Both the position numbers and the translations under genes were made by a program. Source: Pachyseris speciosa (taxonomy: Eukaryota; Cnidaria; Anthozoa; Scleractinia; Pachyseridae). From it: 64,000 bases of DNA. Of this stretch, positions 35,531 to 48,500 are shown piece by piece (within the stretch, counting starts at the first letter, position 1; every line of letters starts with the position of its first letter). The DNA is taken from positions 1,140,310-1,204,309 of the forward strand of contig JAEMWC010000165.1 in the NCBI GenBank assembly GCA_016490735.1, in the 5' to 3' direction. The notes below the pieces were generated by a model that saw only the letters and a program-made list of their open reading frames with translations, was not told the origin of the DNA and did no database searches.

Positions 35531-36145
35531 AGGCAGAAGTGGCTTAACTCGCTTTATGGCTTCGATGCGGAAGCGATCTTTTTACACAGTTTATCGGTGT
35601 GGGAGTTCCACGTTAGACATTCATCGATATATATTCCAGTGAATCGTGCGCGAATTAACGAATCGCGTGCCTCGCTTGCATGATATCGAGTTAACATATA
35701 CGTATACACTCACATGGGGCGTGTTATGTCCTATACGCCACAAAATCTCGCAAAAAAGGAAAAAAAATCGAAGTTTGAAATTCATGAAATTCGATGGTTA
35801 GTTGATGGCTTTAGTGGCCCTATTCGAGTACATTATCATTATTTGGTGCAATTCAGTCAACCGAAAATATTTTAAACGCTATACACTTGCCTACTAATGT
35901 AGTCTTGAAAAACGGAAATAAAGATGCAAAATAACGAATAATCTGCTCCACAAATCCTCCCCTAAAACAAGCAAATGCAAGTTGCCTGTGCATTTGCTTT
36001 TAACTAGGAGAGGATTGCAATCGATTCATCTTTTTGAAACTTGACAAAAGGAAGCAAAACTTCAGTTTGAAATTTACAAATCTAATGTATTTAATGCTAG
36101 AGATGGTTCTCGAGAATGTTTCTGTTTGCAACAGGGCCTTTTAAG

Positions 36146-39100
36146 TTTAAGATATTTATTTCTGTTACACTTCTTAATCAACTATTGTTCTTTTAGTATT
36201 TATACGCCCAAAAATTTTATCATTCTTTTGACTTGATAATGGCGTTAAGTTAACGTCGAAACGTCGTCGAATTACCTTTTTACCTTTTTTATCTTTTTAT
36301 CATGTTTTTTAGTAATATCTCATCGCAATGTTTTATAGTGAAATGTTTTTCAAAGTCACTTCTTTTCCGTATACCAGAAAAAAACAATAATAAGTACACA
36401 CATACAGACATTCGATATATTACAAAAAGATAAAGATAAAGAGATTTAAATTGTAAGTAAATGAATTAAAGGTATTTTCCTGCCGAGGAGGCTCAAATTG
36501 AAACCTAGAAAGCTAATGCAAATGAAGGCCTAAAATGAAGCTAATGGTTCAAAAGTTAATGGTTCAAATGTCAGACCTTTTTGGTTGGCTATGTAAAGTG
36601 GGTAGCAGGTGGTAGATAAATGTCGTGATATGGGAAATTAGATTGAAATATCACTTTCTGAAATCCATCAGAAAAGTCAATATCTGTTTCAAAACGGAAA
36701 AAGATCTCTCAAAGACGTATACGTCAATTTCCCACTATCTACTCGTCATCTGGCGCACGAGAAAGTCAAAAGCGTAAGATACGATGGTATTGGGTAACTT
36801 TTTATGTGCCGAAGATAACAGACACATAGTAAAACAACCAAGCTGCAGTTATTCTAAGCCAAACGACGGATCTACTGCCAATTGTAAAGGCACCGTTTAC
36901 ATGATAATATAATATTTCCTTCTCGTGTTGTGTCTTACCTTTTTTGTTGTGTATCCACAGACGAATACGAAATTCGGCATGGATAAATGGTTTGGAAAGC
37001 TTCTTGGATATGCCGTGCTGTTTTGGCTTCTACATCGGTTCAGTGGGGTTGGAGGTAAGTTATACATAATTACACTATAAAATATACCTGTGTACAAGTT
37101 CTCGCGCGCCAATCCGGTGACTTAAAATCTGCATAGCGAGCGCCGCTGTTTGTTCTAAGTTTACGATTGGCCTGGCCTCGAGAGAAACATGGAAAGATAA
37201 GAAGCTTGTTTCTTCCTTAGTGCCGCCAAAACCTTTTCGTCTAGTGAATAGATCTAACGCCTTACACAGATGACCCTTAAGAAGTTGTTCTTTAAAAATA
37301 TTAAATTTAAATGACTTGAAAATTGCCATTAGCGAGCATCTTCCAGCATTGAAAGTCTACTCTGTTCCCGGGGTCTTTCTCAAGAGTTTCAGCGCTTGAT
37401 ATCTTCTTCTTAGCACTGTGTCTCTCTATAAAATTTATCAAATGAGTTGTTTTAAATTCTTTAAAGTCCTTTCCTCTAGTACGCTCAAATAGCCCCTTCT
37501 AAGATTTTGCGGGGAAACCATGACATTCTGGTAAAAATATTAAAAACTCAATCTTAGGAAGCAATTTTCTATTCAGTTAATCACAGTGTTCCTGTTAATT
37601 AATTTGAAGCCACCGGTCACTGAGTTTTAATTAGAACGACCGTCTTCTCAGCCAAGTGCTTTCACTGCAAAGATTCTTGCCCGAGATGCTGTCAAGTCAC
37701 GTGCCTCTTGTTTGCAGTGGATCTTAGATCAAAGTAAACAGAAGCGAATTGCAATTCTAAAGATTCACTGAGTGTACGTGCATTTGCTTGAATGAAATCT
37801 GAATCGCATTTTTGTTCAATGGTTTTGTTCTCTTAATACTGCAACTGTACATATAACAGCCTCCGGGTAAACAAGCCAAAGATTAACGGTCGTTTTGCAT
37901 GCTGCGTCATCCGTTCGGAAGGAAGTCTTGACGATACTTACCAAGGCAATTTATTGCCATTAGTACCAGCGAATCTTGGCACGATGTTTTTTTTTTAGTG
38001 TAACCTTAGGTTTCTTTATTCTTAATGGATAATGTTTTTTTTTTTTACGGAATAATAAAATCTGGGAACTAGCCTGCGGACAAACTGACTTATTAGAAGC
38101 TTCCCACGCAGTTGGTTTTAAGGGGGTCATACTTCCCCTAAAACGTCGTCTTTACAGGCTAACCTATTAAGGAACCACGCTTTGGTTTTTTTTTTACGGA
38201 ATAATAAAATAATCTCAGAAGCGTATCAGATACGCTTCTGATAATCTTTAATCTTTAATCTTAATCTTTAATCATTATTTATACACGGTAAAAAATTCGT
38301 CAGGTATCCTAAAACCTAAACTGAATCCTAATCCTGATATTACCTTAACTTACAGCAATATACTACTTATAAACCTGTTTTCCATGAATGCCGTGTTTAA
38401 AAATTAAGATATAGAAGGCCTTTAAATTGATTTAATGAGTCAGACTCTCTAATGTTACAGGGTAAGCTGTTCCAGAGGTTTGCGCCGCTGAAACTATACC
38501 TTTTTTTTTCATATAATTAGTTCTCGAAAAGGGGACAACAGGTTTGTTAACCGAGTCCCTCGGAGCATAGTTTGATTCAATTCGCGATGAAAATTTAGGC
38601 CTGAGATATTCAGGGACCAGACCTTTAAAGATTTGAAAACCATTAGGGCTTTCTGAATTTGACGTTGAGATTGCAAGTTCTTCCAGCTGAGTTTGTGAAA
38701 CAAGGAATCGACATCAAGGTCATAGCTCGATGAAGTTATTACTCGTGCAGCACGGTTTTGTAGTTTTTGTAGCTTACTAGATAATGTTTTGTCACAATCA
38801 CCCCAGACTGGGCTGCACTAATCAAAGTGAGATTGAACTAGTGAGTTGTATATGCTGAGTAGGGTGGATTGAGGCAGAAGTGGCTTAACTCGCTTTATGG
38901 CTTCGATGCGGAAGCGATCTTTTTACACAGTTTATCGGTGTGGGAGTTCCACGTTAGACATTCATCGATATATATTCCAGTGAATCGTGCGCGAGTTAAC
39001 GAATCGCGTGCCTCGCTTGCATGATATCGAGTTAACATATAAGTATACACTCACATGGGGCGTGTTATGTCCTATACGCCACAAAATCTCGCAAAAAAGG

Positions 39101-39482
39101 AAAAAAAATCGAAGTTTGAAATTCATGAAATTCGATGGTTAGTTGATGGCTTTAGTGGCCCTATTCGAGTACATTATCATTATTTGGTGCAATTCAGTCA
39201 ACCGAAAATATTTTAAACGCTATACACTGGCCTACTAATGTAGTCTTGAAAAACGGAAATAAAGATGCAAAATAACGAATAATCTGCTCCACAAATCCTC
39301 CCCTAAAACAAGCAAATGCAAGTTGCCTGTGCATTTGCTTTTAACTAGGAGAGGATTGCAATCGATTCATCTTTTTGAAACTTGACAAAAGGAAGCAAAA
39401 CTTCAGTTTGAAATTTACAAATCTAATGTATTTAATGCTAGACATGGTTCTCGAGAATGTTTCTGTTTGCAACAGGGCCTTT
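36146..39482 (+). repeat. Tandem duplication, copy B
   Basis: Matches 32251-36145 nearly base for base from the PLE 3' arm to the block ending GCAACAGGGCC. It has one 151-bp unit instead of four. The junction at about 36142-36148 falls between that block and the PLE tail (TTTAAGATATTT). The divergence is low enough that the duplication is either very recent or two haplotypes placed in series by the assembler. Confidence 0.9.
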
Positions 39483-42245
39483 TTTGCTTACGTCGCATGT
39501 CAAAAGTCTCTTCTTTCCAAACTTCTTACGAGCAAACAACGAACAATCCATCGGGAAGGGTGTCACTTGGGGCAACAAAAACCCCTGCAGCTATAATCAA
39601 GGTTGTTTTCCTCGCTTTTAAATAAGTGTGTTCCATTTTTTTCATTGTTAGGTAATCAGGGAGTTCAGCAGCTTCAAATCGATGGAGATATAATCTTTGG
39701 CGGATTATTTCCTGTTCACAAGAAAAGCAAATTTACCGAAAATGCGTGCGGGGAAATTGACCCTCAACCGGGCTTTCAATACCTAGCAGCCATGTTGTTT
39801 GCAATTCAACAAATCAACAACAACGCCGAGGTTCTTCCGAACATAACCCTCGGCGCGACGATTTACGACACATGCCGAAGTCAGACGATCGGAGCCGACC
39901 GCGCAAGAGACATATTAAAATATACATTGATGGATCACAAGAAACCTCTCGTGGGTGTCATTGGTCCATTTACGAGCGATGTGACCATCGCGATGGCGAA
40001 TCTTTTACGGTTGTTTGAAATTCCTCAAATAAGCTACGGTTCATCGAGTGCAGAACTGAGTAACAAGGAACTTTACGGAAACTTTTTCAGAACGGTACCA
40101 CCGGATTCATTTCAAGCCCAGGCTCTTGTAGATGTCATCTTACATTATGGCTGGAATTATATTTATACAATAAACTCGCATGGGAACTATGGTAAAAAAG
40201 GCATTGAACTGTTCCTTAAAAGGGCCAAAGAAGCCGGTATATGTGTCGCCAAACCTTTTAGTCTTCCAAGCCTCCCAAGCGAAATCACTTACAGAAAGGC
40301 TCTCGAAACTTTAATAAACAATATGGTAGGTAAAGTGCGTGTCGTTGTCCTTTTCACTACCCAGACCGACTCCGCCGCCTTGCTCCGCGCAGCTAAGGAG
40401 ACTGGTGCACGAAATTTCACTTGGCTTGGAAGCAGTGGTTGGAGCAATCGCGTTGACGTCACTGCAGGTAACGAGGAGGTTGCCGACGGTTCGTTGACAG
40501 TTGGTCATCATGAAAAAACCGTCAATGGTTTTTTGGATTTCTTGACAAATCTTGATAGAACAATGCCACCTTTTTCTGTAGCAAACCATTCAAAGAATCC
40601 ATGGTTTGATGAGGTCTTGCAATCGGTTCTAAACTGCAGAATTGCAAATGATATGTCTCGGTCAATCCCACAGCGGGTGTGCAGCAATCACGCATCGCTT
40701 CCGCGTAATGTGGAACTTGCACCCGTTCGCGTTGTGGTGAATGCGGTGTACGCAATGGCATACGCTCTTCATGACATGCAAACACATAACTGCCCCGGGA
40801 AGAGTGGAATTTGCGAACTAATGAAGAGAAAACTTAAAAGCAGCGATTTAATCGGTTATTTAAAAAACGTAACTTTTCCTGATTCGGCTCTTAACTCAAG
40901 CGTGAAATTTAACGAGAACCAAGAAATAGATGGCGATTATAGTATTATTAATTTTCAGCAAGGGAAACGTGGAACGTGGAAATATGTTGTCGTGGGTTCG
41001 TGGACGGCATTTCCAAACGCAAGTGAAGTAAAAGGGGGTGAATTGAAAATCAACGAGACTTCAGTGTCATGGGGAAACTCACGGAGCATACCTCCACGAT
41101 CCTATTGCAGCGAGGCTTGCGAGTCGAATCAAATCAGAAAGTACAAAGGCAAGTCGATGTGCTGTTGGGTTTGTAAAGACTGTGAAGTTAATGACATAAT
41201 AAAGAACAACACTTGTCATAAGTGTGGCCTTGGTTACACTCCTGATACAAACTTATCTACATGTTTAAGGCTCCATCTCTCTTTTCCCAAGTGGACTGAT
41301 CCTACGTCAACTTCACTCGCCGTGGTTGTAGGATTCTGGGTCCTCGTTGCTATGGGAACGTTGGTTTTTTGCGGCATAAAACGAAATCACAGTGTGATAA
41401 AAGCCGCTGGCAGGGAGCTTTCCCTTCTCATATTTATGGGTATCATCTTGTGCTTTGTATCTTCGTTTATCTGTTTGGCTAAACCGACTGACCTAGTCTG
41501 CATACTTCGCCGATATTTTGGAAGTGTCTGCTTTACGTTTTGTTACGCGCCGTTGCTCATCAAAACCAATCGCATCTACCGCATTTTCACGCATGCACAA
41601 CACTCAGCTGCAAGGCCATCCTTAATAATGCCAACGTCACAGGTCCTCATTACCATGGGACTCGTATCGGTACAGCTATTGATCACCACTGCCTGGACAT
41701 TCTCAGACGCACCAAAGGCCATTGTAGAGTACCCATCTGGGAACAAACCAGTCCTTGTTTGTTCAGTCAGTCCAGTCTCCGTTGCTGTAAACATGAGTTA
41801 CAATCTTCTTCTAATGTTCCTCTGTACAATATTTGCCTTCAAAACGCGCAACTTTCCAAGAAATTTCAACGAAGCAAAGCAAATTGGCATTACAATGTAC
41901 GTAACGTGCTCCATCTGGATCATATTTCTACCAACGTATTTTAACGCAAAAACCGCTACATGGAGAGATTTCGTTCATTGTTTTCTCTACATCACTATTG
42001 GCTGTGTGAATCTCTTGGGACTGTTACTTCCTAAAGTGGCCATTGTCGCCGGTTTAGCTAAAGTTTCGGAAGACGCCCCTCATTGTTCCACAGAGTCTTG
42101 TGGAGAAAGAGATCATTTCGTAATGGATTCTGTAAGACAAACAAACACTCTGTGTCTCGGATTTGATGCACTAACAAGCAGAGTAACAGTGAACACACTC
42201 AGTGTAAAATCTGTATCACGGCTTTCTCAAGCAGCACAGAACTGA
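36979..42245 (+). CDS. Metabotropic glutamate receptor-like class C GPCR
   Basis: Two coding exons, 36979-37054 (signal peptide) and 39652-42245, joined in phase 1, give 889 residues. Order: signal peptide (1-26); venus-flytrap ligand domain (about 30-510) with GDIIFGGLFPVHKK, CGEIDPQPGFQYL, LLRLFEIPQISYGSSSAEL, FFRTVPPDSFQAQALVD; nine-Cys linker (about 510-570, CCWVCKDC); seven-helix region (about 585-830) with CFVSSFICLAKPTDLVC, NRIYRIF, NEAKQIGITMY and PKVAIV; and a 55-residue tail without the long group-I mGluR extension. mGluRs bind L-glutamate and signal through G proteins at the plasma membrane. One acidic ligand-contact residue of the SDGW motif is Ser here (S287, SSGW), so the ligand may differ. 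The frame is intact. A leader acceptor at 36960 suggests an upstream non-coding exon. The ATG at 39603 is intronic in this model. Confidence 0.88.
38390..38930 (-). pseudogene. Non-LTR retrotransposon ORF2 C-terminus (copy B)
   Basis: Counterpart of 35090-35530. Here SPVWGDCDKTL is kept where copy A lost 6 bases, and a 64-codon frame (38703-38509) covers LFHKLSWKNLQSQRQIQKAL. It lies in the intron between the GPCR signal-peptide exon and the large exon. Confidence 0.7.
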
Positions 42246-42842
42246 TAATTCTCGATGTAACATCTAAAATTATTAGACGTGAACAATGGGAAAATGATGC
42301 GAATCGTTTCAGGAATACACCGAAATTTTCTTTAATTTTTCGGTTGTTGTTGTTGTATTTCTTATTTTGTTTTCCGTCTATACTTCTTTCTATTTTTTTT
42401 CATTGTTTTATTCTTTTTTTATTATCATTATTAGTTTTGCCATTGATTATATCTAAGGGACCAAGTTCCCACTTTCTGGACCACCGATCGACCATGAAGA
42501 TTTCTTTCCCACAACTTTCCATGCTTTCCACAACATCAAACACTTTAGAACTTATTTAACTCTGAATTTGCCTTTTTCTGTATGACCGAATCACCGAAAT
42601 ACTCATTATTTAAGACTGAGTCTGAGTTTTGCGGTTCGAAATCAAATGTTGTCGTCTTTAGGCCAGCACAAAAAAGAATTAATCATCAGCCATGTATCAG
42701 AATTCCGGATAATAACAACAATGGATTCGCGCTGCTTGGATGTAAAGATTATGTAAAATTCTTAGAAGTGCTAATTGACAAGACTTTACCTGGAGACCTC
42801 ATATTGATCATATTGATTCGAAAATTAGGGAAATAGTCGGCA

Positions 42843-43720
42843 TTATTATATCTCTCACTTAGTACGCGCGCTGTGATTGGCCAATTTTGCGGGCCGTATT
42901 CTACAGTACGGCCCGCTTGACTTCAACTAGTTTTCTTTCCCGCGCGCCGGATTAACCTCAGAGATAGAATAAACATCTCACTAACCTTGTTTTCTCGGTC
43001 CGTACTGTAAGTTACGGATCCTCGTTTTTTCCCATTAATTTATGGCCCGCTCGATTCGCGCTTGGGCCATAAATGAACGGGAAAAAACTCGGTCAGTAAC
43101 TTACATTACGGACCAAGAAAACGAGGTTAGTACTGAAGAGGCATTTATTGTCAGGCTGAGACACCATGCACCTTTAAATACCATAAATACCCTTCTTCAA
43201 ATTTATCGTTCGCTGACGTTTTCCTACACGCTCTACGGTATACTTGTTTGGGGTCAGGGAGCTCAGTGTGATTTAAAAAGGATTCTCATCTTGCAAAAGC
43301 GTGCACGCAGTCTGATTTTCTTTTCCAGCAAAAGATCTCATGCCATCCCTCTTTTTATTGCTTCGAACATTCTATCTATAAATATGCTCTACTTTGAAAC
43401 GTTTTCCACCATAATACATGTTTTTATTAGTTCTACACCTAGGAATATTCGTGAACTTTTTATTTTTCATCTGATGCTCATACCTGCTACTAGTTCGAGG
43501 TCCGTTTTTTGCCGTTGATTAATGGCCCAAGCGCGAAATAAATTAATGGGAAAAAACGAGGATCCGTAACTTACAGTACAGACCGAGAAAACGAGGTTAG
43601 TAACATATTTATTATATCTCTGAGGTTAACCCGGCGCGCGGGAAAGAAAACTATTTGAAGTCAAGCGGGCCGCAAAATTGACCAATCACAGCGCGCGTAC
43701 TAATTGAGAGATATAATAAA
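42843..43720. mobile_element. Foldback element carrying a LINE fragment
   Basis: Inverted ends (TTATTATATCTCTCACTTAG / TAATTGAGAGATATAATAA) continue inward for over 200 bp on each side: GCGCGCTGTGATTGG, CCCGCGCGCCGG, AAAACGAGGTTAGT. The left arm holds its own palindrome around 43015-43125. The centre (43123-43500) is a LINE ORF fragment. Confidence 0.75.
43123..43500 (+). pseudogene. LINE reverse-transcriptase C-terminal fragment
   Basis: Encodes SLTFSYTLYGILVWGQGA, LQKRARSLIFF and a following AIPLFIASNILSINMLYFE block, typical of the end of a non-LTR retrotransposon RT. It begins abruptly inside the foldback arm and lacks the catalytic core. Confidence 0.7.
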
Positions 43721-44944
43721 TGCATATAATACGCGTTTCTCTTCCGCAGAGAAATTTATGTACAGAAATCTAGATTGCATGTGAAACTTAAATCTTTCTC
43801 TGCGTTTGGTACGTGATTATAGAACTGTTTTCACCCTGACTGGCGTACGCTCACGAAAAGAGGAGTAAAAGAAAAATTCATAAGTTGTTTGACGCGTATT
43901 CTGTAGTATTGAAATTCAACACCAGTAATTATTGTACCTTAAAGCTATATACCTCACTTACAGACGTACGTATATCACAATTCTCTCCTCTGTACTTTCC
44001 AGGTTGCCTTGCTTGTACTTGATTATTACGTGTTGCTGAATTTAACTTAATTGTTTTTTACTTGTAACTACGTACATGATAACTGTATTTTTTAGCTTAT
44101 AATGTAATAATAATATAGTAATGCTGTAGTAGTAATGGCGGTAATCTTTTAGCTTATAAAGTTTAGTGGTTGTTTATTACTCAGTGATACCCGCCTTGAT
44201 TGGCTGATGCTATACGCGGGTTGTTAAGCTCATGAAAGGATGATTTTATTAAATTTGAAGAATTAATTTGCAATCTGTTTGGTTTCCCAGGTCATGTCCA
44301 GCAACTGAACAATGTCATTAAAACTGAAAGTTTCAAAATTGATAAATTAACGCTATTTTATCATTATTTTAAAGTACTCATTAATAATTCATGAAGGAAA
44401 TACAAAAGAAATTAATTTTTAATGAGTGTCTTTATATCTAATAAAGACACGGTATTCGGTATTCGCGGAATGCATTTCATATTTTACATCCAATGCGAGA
44501 AAAGGAGTGGCTCTGTTGTGATAAATTTACCAGCGGCTGCAGATCTAGTGTTACAGGAGTGGGTGAAAGGTGGGTGTAGGTAAAGAGCTCTAGCAAGTTT
44601 GGAGATGCGGATTTGGAATGGATATCGTGCATTAAAATTGATATAGCTTTGTAATAAAGCCGATGTCCACAGGGAGAATATTGTCACTTTTGAATAATGG
44701 TATAGCATGCTCGGTTTTGTTTACAAAATAGATTAAAGTGCCTATAACCCCAAAAATTCCTTTTCGCTCAATTAAATCTTTGTATGGAACTGAGAAAAAT
44801 GCTGCAAAATTTTTTGAATTCGGTTAAAACCCAATTTTTTTTAATGAATTTTTTATGTGAGCGTCATTTAAGCCATGAGCGAGCAAATGGGAAAATGGGA
44901 CTAGTGACGTCATTTCAGGCCATTGCTCGCGTCGCTTTGTTCAT

Positions 44945-45125
44945 TCACCTTATTCCAAAATGGCGGCCAATTTATTATTCCTTGGTTTGTATGTTAATTA
45001 ACCGTCTTTGCCTCGTTAACATGTACAAAATACAAAAGGATTTTGAAGTGAAAATGAGGCAAAGAGGGCTACTTAACATACAAACAAAAGAATAATAAAT
45101 TGGCCGCCATTTTGGAATAAGGTGT
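44945..45125. mobile_element. MITE with ~54-bp inverted ends
   Basis: Left CACCTTATTCCAAAATGGCG and right CGCCATTTTGGAATAAGGTG extend inward through AATTTATTATT to TTGTATGTTAA, with a short unrelated loop. Confidence 0.8.
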
Positions 45126-45170
45126 ATACTGTATGGGATCAAGCGTTCTCGTTATTAAATCTATTCATAA

Positions 45171-45506
45171 TGTCGTCCAGCGCTGCTGGCTTTGACTCTA
45201 GCTCGGATTCCCAGGCCGCAGAAACGGATGTCGAGTACAACTTAGAAGTTGAGGGTTCATCAAAATTTGATGAGCGAACAAGAAACCTCAGATGACGAGG
45301 AACCAGGAGATGTCTATGCCAATGGGGCGATAGCAGATGAGGAATGGCTGGCTCAGAATGAAGCAGAAAGGAAACTGGAGGAAGAACTTGAAATGAAATT
45401 GCAAAAGCGACTAAAGGTGATAGATGAATATGCTGATTCCTTGCATTTTGCTCGGGTTCGACTCGCGAGCGGACACAAGCGGACCAGCGCGTCTGTCCTC
45501 CTCTGA
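45171..45506 (+). pseudogene. Acidic, coiled-coil-like ORF broken by a frameshift
   Basis: An ATG at 45171 opens a Ser/Asp/Glu-rich frame (MSSSAAGFDSSSDSQAAETD) that stops after 42 codons. A second frame takes over near 45270 with ETSDDEEPGDVYANGAIADE and a helical EAERKLEEELEMKLQKRL segment, then runs into unrelated sequence. Together they look like the N-terminus of one acidic protein with a one-base frameshift, possibly from a transposon-associated family. I cannot name it. Confidence 0.35.
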
Positions 45507-48500
45507 ATAAAATGAGACAGAAAGAAATTTTAGAGGAACGCACTCCTGAAAACTAGCAAAATTTTACAAATACAAAGTGAATGAAAGACGTGAAAGAAAC
45601 GTGTCCACACACTGCACATGAATACGCTTTGATTTTGACAAAGTCGACCCAATTTTTTCTTCTCTTGCTTTTCTGCAAGTCAAAAGCCCCTTCAAAAGGT
45701 ATTAGGTGCAGTGATATACCCTTAACCTGTTGCTACAACCGTAAACAACGCATTTATCTGGCATTTACGAAGCAATAACAGTTCCGAACAAGAAAGCAAT
45801 CAATGGACTGGAATGATGTCACAAATTACACTATTCCCAGACCCTTTTCAATGATTCTACTGCTCGGTCGTGTTTTCAAAAAGCGCTACTTTCCCACTCT
45901 TGAAAAAATCATAAAAAATCGCGGTTTCAACCAAAGGCAAAACTTTTTGCGGTATGTTTGTCACGTATATACAAATATTTATTTAAGCCAAAAACATTAT
46001 GTGGGGTTACAGGCACTTTAACTCATTTCCGTCACGCTCTGCAGTTACGGGTCTATATCGACCCATGCTTTGAAATACCTGCAACTTTTTTAAATCCCGG
46101 TCTATGGTTGAAATGAGCCATTGTTGTTGCCAAATGCTCAAGTCTTTAGGCTTTGCCACCCTAAAACTTCCAATTTTCATGGAATATCACCGTTTATTCT
46201 GTTGCAAACAAAAAATGTTGCCTTAGAACGCCCTCGGACAACACCAAACAATATGTAACTTTGTCTGGCAGTGTCTAAGACAAAAAACCTCTTGAGCTTA
46301 AAGTCTACATTGGCAGAAAACTTCGACTCCACTTCTTGCAATCTATTCCACATTTTCCTACTCACTTTGTAAGCGCGACCTGAATAACGCTATTTGATTT
46401 CAATTGCTCTCACGGTCGGTAATGTTCGCGTTTCTGACCCAAAGGAATTCTGGGACTTTCTTGCATAACGGCGACATGGAGGTCCGCCAATTTCATTTCA
46501 GATATTTTTTAGAACCGTGTCGAGCCACCCGGTTCTGCTGACAAAATATTGCACCGATTGCATTATTTACAAGTCAAAATTGCCAAAATTGCCATGCCAG
46601 GTCCCGGAATCCACTCACAAAACTACTTAAGACACAACTTCACTCCGTGAATTGCCAGCCCGGGGTGGTACTGCCTTATATGGGCTATATTGGTATTTGC
46701 GACCCCAAAGGGTATGGTTTTTTAGCCGTTTTGGTCTGAAATAGGTCATCAATCTTAACCATTTTGGTCTGAAATAGGGTATGGTTTAAGCACTCGTCTT
46801 GAATTCGGTATGTTTTTTAGAAGAAGCTACTTCTTCATCTTTAGCCGATAAGATCATCAACAAAAGCCCTTCTTTTTTGTCTTTTAATCATGTTTACGCC
46901 AACTGTGTACGTGAAATAGGTCTGAAATAGGGTATCAAATTTTTGGTCAGGTCTGAAATAGGGTAGGTAAAATCGCAGATTTTGGTCTGAAATAGGGTAA
47001 GGGTTTCAGCAAGCGGGCCCACACCCTCACCCAATTTTTCTGGGAGTATCCCCGCCCCCCCGGGATTGCCACCACTCGCTCGAATACTATGAGCGGCCCA
47101 CTTCGTGAGAAATTGCTTCTCACCTTTGTTTTCTTTCAAAGGATTGCTTCTACCCATCAACCCAGCTTTATGATGCCAGGCAGAGAGCTTCTGAGTTGGA
47201 AAACGACTCGAACAACACACTTATAAATCAAACAAGTAACGAATAGACCTTTGTAGCTTGTCGATTCCCAATGTAGACCACGTGATCTTCCCAAGGGAAT
47301 TTGCCTTTTGTCTTTTCATAAATTATGCGTACATATGCACGTGAATAAGGCGAAATTTCAAAGAAACAGTTCTCTAGGGTAGCATCACGTGGTCTACAAT
47401 GGGAAAACAAAATCTACAAGCTAAAAAGGTCTATTGTAGCTGCACTGATCGTTTAGAAATAAACGACAGCTAGCGTGACAAGCGTGACATGAAAGATAGA
47501 GCCTTCGATGTTGTGCACCAGCGAAATATCCGTGGTAACCCCTTATATGGAATAACCAGATCGACTTGACCTCGAACCCTCGAAAATTACAGAAAAACAT
47601 GTACAAAATGGTGGACAGAAATGAGTTAAACGCAGAGCCTGCTTTTGGAGCATCAGAATTTTTACTACGGTTTGTTTTTAGAGGCCTGGCCCCAGACTAG
47701 TAGCCCGTAAGAAATGTATGGATAAACCAAAGAGCGATATAGATAGAGGTCGGTATAAAATGTCTAAGTCGTAAAACAATTCCTTTACCAGTATAATATA
47801 ATTATTATTGAGCACGACTTTTATTTGTAACAACAACAAGATACATAATGGACAAAGTAAACTAATAACATTTACACTATTTTATTGTACTGTTGACTAC
47901 AACATTGAGCTCAATTTTAAAAAAATCTCCACCTTCTTCTGTTGTTAAAAGCCGCCCTGTGATGACCGCATGATTTCTCTGTTCAGAAATGGAAACTTTC
48001 GGACCATGCATGTGCGACTAAGCCAAGTGGAAACAAAGCAATCACAAAGTAATCCCGTGCAGGGCTTTAACTGGAACGTTGAAAAAGAGAGAACAGTCAT
48101 ACCTTTGACAACCATTAGGGTTACGTTTATTGTGACTCAAGAAAAGAACCACCAATTTATGGCCCAAATATGTACTATTTGGCCGTAACAGATTTCTTTG
48201 TCTAAATTTCGTTGACATGTACGGTGACATGTAAGGCGAACAACAACGAAAAGATCTACGTCATAGTTAAATTTACTTCGGACACTTACATTGATAAAGT
48301 GTAAGCAACCTCTCATGCATTCAAAAAGAACTACTATAAAATTTTCACAAAAATGGTATAGAAATGCTAACCACTAATCCCAAGAATATATGGGATACTT
48401 GATGCTAATCTTATTGTTCAAATTGCTTCAGTAATGAAATATACCTTAAGAAATTCACACTAAATGTATTGCCAAGCGCACAGAATATCACGTGTATACG

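Larger units (their letters stand above)
32251..36145 (+). repeat. Tandem duplication, copy A
   Basis: About 3.9 kb matching copy B (36146-39482) in order and orientation, with very few substitutions by eye. It holds, in order, the PLE 3' arm, an unexplained 0.6 kb stretch, a copy of the GPCR signal-peptide exon, intron sequence, a fourfold 151-bp array, and a LINE end. It is longer than copy B because of extra 151-bp units and about 130 bp before them (34138-34272) that copy B lacks. Confidence 0.9.
42246..44940. other. Downstream of the GPCR: 3' UTR and repeats
   Basis: The first few hundred bases should be the GPCR 3' UTR (T-rich, no clear early AATAAA). A foldback element with a LINE scrap follows at 42843-43720, then AT-rich sequence with nothing recognised to about 44940. 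Confidence 0.6.

Noticed and set aside
39603..39653. ATG at 39603 as the GPCR start
   Set aside because: It lies before a good acceptor (ATTGTTAG at 39651). A proper signal-peptide exon in matching phase exists upstream, though the peptide from 39603 is also hydrophobic and cannot be ruled out fully.
45139..45543. 134-codon minus-strand frame
   Set aside because: Shadow of the acidic plus-strand frames; its Leu/Pro/His composition fits antisense of an acidic coding stretch.
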